A stretch of 46,884 bases of DNA from an uncultured Eubacteriales bacterium. GTDB taxonomy: Bacteria; Bacillota; Clostridia; Oscillospirales; Acutalibacteraceae. Below the pieces are notes generated by a model that worked only from the letters and a program-made list of their open reading frames with translations, had not been told where the DNA came from and did no database searches. The first letter of the stretch is position 1, and each line of letters opens with the position of its first letter. Positions 42,091 through 46,884 of the stretch are shown piece after piece. Both the position numbers and the translations under genes were made by a program. The stretch covers positions 1 to 46,884 of the forward strand of contig CAKTEU010000015.1 of assembly GCA_934552855.1 (NCBI GenBank), read 5' to 3'.

Positions 42091-42462
42091 ATGAAAACAA
42101 AAAGACTTATATCATTGTGTCTTGTTCTTTGCACGGTGTTTCTTTTTGCTTCGTGCAAGGCGAATTTTGTCGGCAACAAAATCAAAACAAGCGATAAATA
42201 TCTGCTTTCCTTTGCAGTGCTCAACGGAATGCAAAAGGAGACGCTGAAGCTCAAAAAAGGCGACGAACTTTCCGTCAAAGCAGAGATATCCGAAGGCGAA
42301 GTTTCGCTTTTTGTTGCGCCGAAGGGCGGCGAAACGCTTTATCGGGGAACGCTTGTTCAAAACGAAAGCTTTACCCTTGTTTGCAAGGAAAGCGGAACGT
42401 ATACGATTGAAATCACAGGCAACAGCGCAAAGGGAAAACTTATTTTTGAAAAGGCGAAATAA
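42091..42462 (+). CDS. Small lipoprotein
   Basis: A 123-residue lipoprotein with an N-terminal signal sequence and the lipobox FASC (cysteine 22). The mature domain of about 100 residues is beta-rich: LSVKAEISEGEVSLFVAP, YRGTLVQNESFTLVCKESGTYTIEITG and a final GKLIFEKAK. It looks like a small beta-sandwich. No family is recognised. It starts 11 bases after the EamA gene and ends one base before the next start, indicating membership of the same operon. Confidence 0.72.
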   Translation: MKTKRLISLCLVLCTVFLFASCKANFVGNKIKTSDKYLLSFAVLNGMQKETLKLKKGDELSVKAEISEGEVSLFVAPKGGETLYRGTLVQNESFTLVCKESGTYTIEITGNSAKGKLIFEKAK

Positions 42463-42463
42463 A

Positions 42464-42901
42464 ATGGAATGGTTTAATTTTATAGGGTTGATTTTTGTTC
42501 TTATTCTGCTTGTTCCGAACATTGTTTTTGCCGTTACGCACAAGGACGGCTTTGAAAACACTTGGCACAACAAGGCGGTTGAGCTTTTTGAGCAAATCGG
42601 TCGTTTTGGCTGTTTTATATTGATGTTTGTGTCCGTTCCGGGTCTTACACTTGGCTTTTGGTTTGAGGGGGCAAAAACGGTATATGTGATTGCCGGTTCG
42701 GTTCTTCTTTTTTTGTACTGCCTTGGGTGGGTCTTATTTTGGAAGGAAAGCTCGGTACGCAAGGCGCTTGCGCTTTCGATTATTCCGTCGCTTTTGTTTA
42801 TAGAAAGCGGAATTTTCACGCTTAGCATACCGCTGATTGTTCTTTCGGTGATTTTTGCCGTTTGCCATATAACGCTCAGCTATAAAAACGCAAAAGGGTA
42901 A
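42464..42901 (+). CDS. Conserved four-to-five-helix membrane protein
   Basis: A 145-residue polytopic protein with hydrophobic segments at about 4-23, 47-66, 73-95, 102-117 and 120-138. The loop THKDGFENTWHNKAVELFEQIGRFG, with its charged and aromatic residues, looks like the conserved part; similar proteins occur in other Firmicutes without a known function. ATG 42464 is chosen because the frame upstream shadows the lipoprotein gene. It is the last recognisable gene of the operon; no clear terminator follows. Confidence 0.7.
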   Translation: MEWFNFIGLIFVLILLVPNIVFAVTHKDGFENTWHNKAVELFEQIGRFGCFILMFVSVPGLTLGFWFEGAKTVYVIAGSVLLFLYCLGWVLFWKESSVRKALALSIIPSLLFIESGIFTLSIPLIVLSVIFAVCHITLSYKNAKG

Positions 42902-42993
42902 AACAAATTTTCAAGTATTAAAATTCATGAAAATTTCATATTTCTGCTAACTTTTGGGTAATCTTTAAGGTTTGTTTAAAGTATCTCGGTTAT

Positions 42994-43005
42994 TCTGTTA
43001 ACAGA
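42994..43005. repeat. 12-base perfect palindrome before the mini-peptide genes
   Basis: TCTGTTAACAGA lies 45 bases before the first mini-peptide start. It is positioned like an operator. I could not find a convincing sigma-A promoter next to it, in contrast to most genes of this window. Confidence 0.4.
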
Positions 43006-43049
43006 CAAGAAACAAATTGTTAATATTATTTTTAAGGAGGTGTTAAAGA

Positions 43050-43139
43050 ATGGAAGCTCTTATCGCAAAGATTAAGGAATATCTTGCACCGCTTTTTGCT
43101 ATCCTTAACAAGCTTTTGGGAATCGATCCTCTTTTTTAA
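43050..43139 (+). CDS. Amphipathic mini-peptide A (29 residues)
   Basis: A 29-residue peptide, MEALIAKIKEYL..., continuing APLFAILNKLLG and ending IDPLF. Hydrophobic residues recur every three to four positions, with lysine and glutamate on the other face. This is the pattern of an amphipathic membrane-binding helix, as in phenol-soluble modulins. The Shine-Dalgarno is a full AAGGAGGTG seven bases before the ATG. The frame is absent from ordinary ORF lists because of its size. It is followed 48 bases later by a second mini-peptide gene and then a terminator. No family is recognised; the peptide could be a signal, an antimicrobial or a membrane-bound regulator. Confidence 0.65.
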   Translation: MEALIAKIKEYLAPLFAILNKLLGIDPLF

Positions 43140-43187
43140 TTCAAAAGGAATACTCAGATAATTTTATCATGAACAGAGTTGCGAACA

Positions 43188-43271
43188 ATGAACGAAATTG
43201 TCGCAACAATCTACAAGCACATTAACATGCTTGTAGATTTCCTTCGCAAGATTTTTGTTGCTGCTTATTAA
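43188..43271 (+). CDS. Amphipathic mini-peptide B (27 residues)
   Basis: A 27-residue peptide, MNEIVATIYKHINMLV... ending DFLRKIFVAAY, again an amphipathic helix with lysine, arginine and histidine on one face. The start has only a weak binding site (CAGAG), so translation may depend on that of peptide A. An overlapping 18-codon frame at 43169 is poorly supported. A strong terminator begins 28 bases after the stop. Together with peptide A this looks like a two-peptide unit, reminiscent of two-component bacteriocins or PSM operons, but no immunity, processing or leader sequence is seen. Confidence 0.55.
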   Translation: MNEIVATIYKHINMLVDFLRKIFVAAY

Positions 43272-43298
43272 TCTGTTGATTAATTGAGTTTTCCTCTT

Positions 43299-43334
43299 AC
43301 CCCGAAAGGCAAAAGCTTTTCGGGGTGATTTTTA
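43299..43334 (+). terminator. Terminator of the mini-peptide unit
   Basis: ACCCCGAAAG (43299-43308) pairs with CTTTTCGGGGT (43316-43326), followed by GATTTTT. Confidence 0.82.
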
Positions 43335-43373
43335 CCATGAATATAAAATGTTTTGGAAATTTGTAGAATATTA

Positions 43374-43402
43374 TTGAAATATGAACAACAATGTGATACA
43401 CT
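43374..43402 (+). promoter_or_regulatory. Probable promoter of the secreted hydrolase gene
   Basis: TTGAAA (43374-43379), 17 bases and TACACT (43397-43402), 84 bases before the ATG. Confidence 0.5.
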
Positions 43403-43485
43403 TCATTTGTGATGTGCGCTAAAAAATAATTCTCAATTTGTACGCAAAATTTGAAAAACTTTATTAGCAAAGAAAGGTTGAAAAA

Positions 43486-45075
43486 ATGAAGAGAATATTG
43501 TCTTTATTGCTATCGGTTGTACTGTTGCTTACAGTCATGATCCCCGCAATGTCTGTTTTGGCTGTTGACGGTTGCGCTTGCGGAAACACACCTATTATTT
43601 ACATCAAAGGCAGAACCGTTATTTACAAGGACACCGAAAACCTTGAAGCCGGCAAAGCCGAAAAAGAGGTTTCCGGAGGAAAGGACGCAGTAATTGAAAC
43701 GACGGTGAATATTTCAAAGGCTTTTGCCGGCGCAATGATTACTGACAATTGGGATAATTATTGCGATGTTCTTTATGAAGAAATTATGCCGATTTATGAT
43801 CAGTATTCTCTCAATAATGACGGAGAAATCGATAACAAGAGTGGCATTAACCCCGAATGGAGCATTGAAAACATTCTTAAAAGAGCATATGAAGGCGGAA
43901 GAGAACGCCATATCGCTGAAAAAGATAATATCTTTATGTATGAGTTCCAGTATGATATGCGCCTTGATCCGCTTGTTAATGTGGCTAACCTTCGCAAGCT
44001 TGTTGAAGCCGTTAAGGAAATCACCGGTCACAAAAAGGTTAACATCCTCGGAAGATGTGAAGGCGGCGTAATTGAAAACGCATATTTCAGTGTTTACGGC
44101 TGGGACGATATTGAAAGCGTTGTTATTTATAACTCAATCGCTTGCGGAACAGAAGTTGCCAACGCTTGCTTTACCGGAGAAGTTTTTCTTGACGGAACAT
44201 CTCTCAACAGATTTGTTTATGAGTTTCTTGGTCTTTCACCGGTTCTTGACCTTATTCTTTCCGGCGTTGAAGCTTCCGAGTATGCAGGAGTTCTTGATAA
44301 CTTGACCGAGTTTATTCAGAAGATTTACAACAAGGTGGCCCCAAATATTATGTCTCGTCTTGTTCGTGACATTTTTGGTAAATGCCCCGGTTGGTACAGC
44401 CTTATCAGTCCTGATTATTTCGAAAAGGCCAAGAGTTTCCTTTTGGGCGACAATGCCGACGGAAAGTATGATAAGCTCATTGCAAAGATTGATAACTACA
44501 ACTATAACCACAAAATCTATGCAAGAGATATTGTTGAAAAAATGGCTAATGACGGCGTTAAGGTATATGTAATTGCAAAGTATAACAACCAGATGTATCC
44601 TGTTATTGAAAACAGATCAATTCTCGGCGACAGCACGGTTTCAGTATACAAACAAACTTATAACGGCGCAACGTGTGCAGACATTGCAAAAACACTTAGC
44701 GATGAATATATTGCTTCTGCAAACAAAAAGTTCATCTCTCCGGATAAAATGATTGACGCTTCAACAGGCGTTCTTCCGGAACACACATGGTACATTAGAA
44801 ATATGTCTCACGAAATGTATCCGGATTCATTTAACCCGTATCTTCTTCGCCTTATGAGAAGCGAAAGCTATGCAAGCATTGATACTTATGAAGATATGCC
44901 TCAATGGATGCTTTATACAAAGAATGAAGATAAGTTTTCACCCGTCAACGAGGACAATGCTCCTGCGGCAGATGAAAACCGCCCGAGCGGCAGTCCGCTT
45001 CAAATGCTGAAAGATTTTATAAAGAGATTTATAAACTTCATTAAGTATCTCTTCGAAAAGATAACATCAAAATAA
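43486..45075 (+). CDS. Secreted alpha/beta-hydrolase-like protein with cysteine in the nucleophile elbow
   Basis: A 529-residue exported protein. A signal peptide (1-26) is followed by DGCACGNTPIIYIKGR, whose CxCG and oxyanion-like strand recall lipase/acyltransferase-type hydrolases. The nucleophile elbow is VNILGRCEGGVIENAY: G189-R190-C191-E192-G193, with cysteine where serine is normal. A candidate catalytic histidine occurs late (IRNMSHEMYPD, around 460). The protein ends with a proline/acidic linker and an amphipathic Lys/Phe/Ile helix (LKDFIKRFINFIKYLFEK, from about 509), like the mini-peptides nearby. It may act on lipids or acyl groups at the cell surface, or on thioesters. AAAGAAAGG precedes the ATG. 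Confidence 0.7.
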   Translation: MKRILSLLLSVVLLLTVMIPAMSVLAVDGCACGNTPIIYIKGRTVIYKDTENLEAGKAEKEVSGGKDAVIETTVNISKAFAGAMITDNWDNYCDVLYEEIMPIYDQYSLNNDGEIDNKSGINPEWSIENILKRAYEGGRERHIAEKDNIFMYEFQYDMRLDPLVNVANLRKLVEAVKEITGHKKVNILGRCEGGVIENAYFSVYGWDDIESVVIYNSIACGTEVANACFTGEVFLDGTSLNRFVYEFLGLSPVLDLILSGVEASEYAGVLDNLTEFIQKIYNKVAPNIMSRLVRDIFGKCPGWYSLISPDYFEKAKSFLLGDNADGKYDKLIAKIDNYNYNHKIYARDIVEKMANDGVKVYVIAKYNNQMYPVIENRSILGDSTVSVYKQTYNGATCADIAKTLSDEYIASANKKFISPDKMIDASTGVLPEHTWYIRNMSHEMYPDSFNPYLLRLMRSESYASIDTYEDMPQWMLYTKNEDKFSPVNEDNAPAADENRPSGSPLQMLKDFIKRFINFIKYLFEKITSK

Positions 45076-45086
45076 GATAAAAATTT

Positions 45087-45130
45087 AACGCTGCTGCATT
45101 ATGGTTTGTCCGTGCGGCGGCGTTTTGTTT
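45087..45130 (+). terminator. Intrinsic terminator after the secreted hydrolase gene
   Basis: AACGCTGCTGCA (45087-45098) and TGCGGCGGCGTT pair with some G-T pairs, followed by TTTTGTTTTGTT. Confidence 0.72.
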
Positions 45131-45201
45131 TGTTGTTCTTTGAAAGATTTCATCTGGTTTTAATTTTTTTCATATTCGTTCCAAGATTTTGCAACTTTTC
45201 C

Positions 45202-45230
45202 TTGACTTTGAAGTGTAAAAGTGGTATTAT
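45202..45230 (+). promoter_or_regulatory. Promoter of the Ig-like membrane protein gene
   Basis: TTGACT (45202-45207), 17 bases and TATTAT (45225-45230), 55 bases before the ATG. Confidence 0.8.
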
Positions 45231-45285
45231 CTTTTATAGACAATAAGTCCGAGGAAAACTTATGAACTCAAGGAGGTAAAAACCA

Positions 45286-45771
45286 ATGGCATCAATTATT
45301 GAAAACTATCTTAAAGGTCTTTTTGAAAATGTTTCGCTCAAGTCGATTTTTTCAGGCTTTCTTGCTGCAATCGTTGCTCTTTTCACAATGATTTCAACCG
45401 GAAACACCGGAAAGCTTGCAATGCGTGTTGTTGGCGAAGTTAATACAAACAGCAAAGAGATTGTTATTGAAATCAGTAACTATACCTTTAATACCGTTAA
45501 GGACGAGACCGGTTATTCAGGCTATAAGCTTGAACAAAAGGTTGGCAGCGAATGGAAAGAAGTTCCCATTCTCGGCGCTAACAAGGACATCGTTTCCGGT
45601 GACATTAAACCGCTCACCTCTTCAACAAGAATAATCAATCTCAGCTCTCCGCTTTTGGGAATCACTCTTCTTACCGAAGGCAATTACAGGCTGACAAAAA
45701 CCTTCCCGAACGGCGAAGTTGCTTCGGCGGAATTTGATGTTGTTTCCGCTTCGGCAGCAAAGGCCGCTTAA
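45286..45771 (+). CDS. Membrane-anchored Ig-like domain protein with amphipathic N-terminus
   Basis: A 161-residue protein in three parts. Residues 1-20 (MASIIENYLKGLFENVSLKS) form an amphipathic helix resembling mini-peptide A, 21-38 are a membrane segment, and about 45-150 form a beta domain. The beta domain contains KEIVIEISNYTF, YKLEQKVGSEWKEVP and LLTEGNYRLTKTFPNGEVASAEF, the strand order and spacing of bacterial Ig-like domains such as Big_14. Translation signals are very strong (AAGGAGGTA), and the unit has its own promoter and terminator. An uncleaved anchor with the domain outside the cell is likely. Function is unknown; the shared N-terminal helix links it to the peptide genes of this region. 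Confidence 0.6.
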   Translation: MASIIENYLKGLFENVSLKSIFSGFLAAIVALFTMISTGNTGKLAMRVVGEVNTNSKEIVIEISNYTFNTVKDETGYSGYKLEQKVGSEWKEVPILGANKDIVSGDIKPLTSSTRIINLSSPLLGITLLTEGNYRLTKTFPNGEVASAEFDVVSASAAKAA

Positions 45772-45784
45772 AAACCGAACAATA

Positions 45785-45819
45785 AAAAATTCCCGATCGT
45801 TTTCCGGTCGGGATTTTTT
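45785..45819 (+). terminator. Terminator after the Ig-like protein gene
   Basis: TCCCGA..CG and CGGTCGGGA pair across a short loop, followed by six T. Flanking A on the other side gives a weaker reverse terminator for the broken regulator gene. Confidence 0.85.
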
Positions 45820-45848
45820 ATATTCAAAAAGTATGTGAAAGCATATTT

Positions 45849-46484
45849 TTACTGCTTGTTTTGTTTGTCCTTTTTCAAAAAGTGAACAAAAAGATAAATG
45901 AGAATACATATGCATTGCAAGAATGCGCAAGGAATAAGAAAATACTTGAAATTTTCCATAAACACGGGATAAGTCATGCAAAAACCGACTGACCAAATGA
46001 TTCCGGAAACGCAAAGGCATTGCCAAACCCGTTTCCACCAAAGCGAGGAAAACACAGTCAAAACAATGAAAACCGCAACGGTTGCATACTGAAAAGCAAG
46101 CGGCGCATATGACTGCACGGAAGGTATGTTTTTGAAAACAAAAAACACAACCGAAGCAATGAAGTATGTTCCGAGGGCGGCAATGAACGGAATAAAAATA
46201 TGTTCCGCCTTTTTTCCCTGAACTTTTTGAGAAAAGCTTTCGGTGTTTTTCTTTTTGCTTTCTTCCGGCGGTGTGTAATCGCTGTCAAGCAGAACGGAAA
46301 AAAAGTTTTGCAATTTTCAGCAGGGTGTATGCGTCCGGAATGCTTTCGCCCCGTTTCCATTTTGAAACGGCTTTATCGCTGTAATTGAGGTTTTGCGCAA
46401 GCTGAGCTGGGTCATGCCCTTCTTTTTGCGAAGTTCAATAAGCTTTTTTGCAAAATGATTTTTTGTCTGTTATTCGTTAATCAT
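45849..46484 (-). pseudogene. Broken XRE-type regulator with membrane domain
   Basis: Read in three frames, the minus strand encodes an N-terminal HTH_3 domain (NHFAKKLIELRKKKGMTQ, then in another frame AQLAQNLNYSDKAVSKWKRG and ESIPDAYTLLKIAKL), followed by a four-segment membrane domain (45849-46313). The lesions are a stop at codon 5, a lost base after GMTQ near 46411, and an extra T in a T-run near 46302 before the FSVLLDSDYTPPE stretch. Such XRE-membrane proteins are common in Firmicutes. GGAG eight bases before the ATG at 46484 marks the original start. The gene is almost surely inactive, although the homopolymer lesion alone could be a sequencing error. Confidence 0.8.
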
Positions 46485-46578
46485 TATTCATTCTCCGAAA
46501 AGTTTATTTTACAGTCACAATTATATAACATTCGGAGCAAATTTTTAATCGAAGCGAGTCAAAATTAATAAAATCACA

Positions 46579-46884
46579 AAAAAATAAAAGCCCCGATGAA
46601 AATCGAAGCTTTTATGGCGCGCCAAGAGGGACTTTGTCCCGGTGCTGCCCGCACCTATCGCCTCGCTTCGCTCCTTGCCCCGTCGGCAAAAACAGTCCAC
46701 CGGACTGTTTTTTTCCGTCACTTCGTTCCTCCCTCCTCGTTCGAGCCCCTCTTGCGTTTGAAAAAAGAAAGCAAGTCAAAAAAATAAAAGCTTCGGCTAA
46801 AAATAACCGAAGCTTTTATGGCGCGCCAAGAGGGACTTTGTCCCGGTGCTGCCCGCACCTATCGCCTCGCTTCGCTCCTTGCCC
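46579..46884. repeat. Direct repeat of 204-bp period, running off the window
   Basis: Identical 77-base segments occur at 46604-46680 and 46808-46884, 204 bases apart; the second is cut by the window end. Each is preceded by AAAATAAAAGC, forming a hairpin whose inner bases differ but still pair (CGAT/ATCG in copy 1; CTTCGG/CCGAAG in copy 2). Within the unit are GGGAC-TTT-GTCCC and GGTGC-TGCCC-GCACC hairpins, an ACAGTCC-ACC-GGACTGT hairpin with seven T (46692-46715), and CAAGAGGG/CCCCTCTTG inverted ends. No protein is encoded. GGCGCGCCAAGAGGGAC resembles a reversed tRNA 3' end, but no cloverleaf forms. Confidence 0.75.

Noticed and set aside
43050..43271. Type I toxin-antitoxin pair (small hydrophobic toxins with antisense RNA).
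   Set aside because: No antisense promoter or overlapping antisense terminator was seen, and the peptides are amphipathic rather than one continuous membrane segment.
46604..46760. A tRNA gene in the terminal repeat, because of GGCGCGCCAAGAGGGAC and GTTCGAGCCCCTCTTG.
   Set aside because: No D-arm or anticodon arm can be placed and the T-arm-like strings are in inverted arrangement; only tRNA-end-like pieces are present.

Overview
The window reads as a chromosomal segment of an anaerobic, fermentative Firmicute, most likely a gut Clostridium relative of the Oscillospirales/Ruminococcaceae type. This is an inference from gene content: a split clostridial-type glutamate synthase, a BspA-like leucine-rich surface protein, QueH, DUF2804 and DUF4358 families, acetate kinase, and strong AAGGAGG ribosome binding sites. 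Many genes are preceded by near-consensus sigma-A promoters with 17-bp spacers, and most transcription units end in a clear intrinsic terminator. No rRNA, intact tRNA, CRISPR array, prophage or transposase gene was found.

Layout. 1-6 kb: a DUF2804 protein, a diacylglycerol-kinase-like lipid kinase, a 38-residue amphipathic peptide gene, glyceraldehyde-3-phosphate dehydrogenase, a degenerate histidine-kinase ATPase domain and a MalY/PatB aminotransferase. 6-17 kb: a secreted beta-propeller-like protein, a 902-residue BspA-like surface protein, an EF-G paralogue, a secreted glycerophosphodiester phosphodiesterase, a tandem ATPase with a worn second half, a small lipoprotein and a teichoic-acid-type glycerophosphotransferase. 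17-22.3 kb: a five-gene glutamate synthase operon on the minus strand, preceded by a consensus promoter and a leader terminator. 22.3-26.5 kb: a candidate small RNA, FtsH with a DUF308 membrane protein, and acetate kinase. 26.5-31 kb: a MITE-like inverted repeat, then a four-gene surface O-acylation cassette (SGNH, DUF4358, MBOAT, DHHW). 31-33.5 kb: a minus-strand operon of a methyltransferase, QueH, a C_GCAxxG_C_C protein and a PHP phosphoesterase. 33.7-42.9 kb: a TetR regulator with its own palindromic operator, followed by a long plus-strand run with two ABC exporters, a membrane-flavodoxin fusion, a flavin-binding protein, two alpha/beta hydrolases and small membrane proteins, plus a 36-codon remnant of an acetyltransferase gene. 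42.9-46.9 kb: an accessory region with two more amphipathic mini-peptides, a secreted hydrolase with a cysteine at the nucleophile position, a membrane-anchored Ig-like protein, a broken XRE-type regulator gene and a 204-bp-period direct repeat running off the window.

The most promising undescribed theme is a set of very short amphipathic peptide genes with exceptionally strong translation signals. Similar amphipathic helices are attached to the C-terminus of two secreted proteins and the N-terminus of a third. Their function is unknown; shared membrane association or assembly at the cell surface is only an inference.
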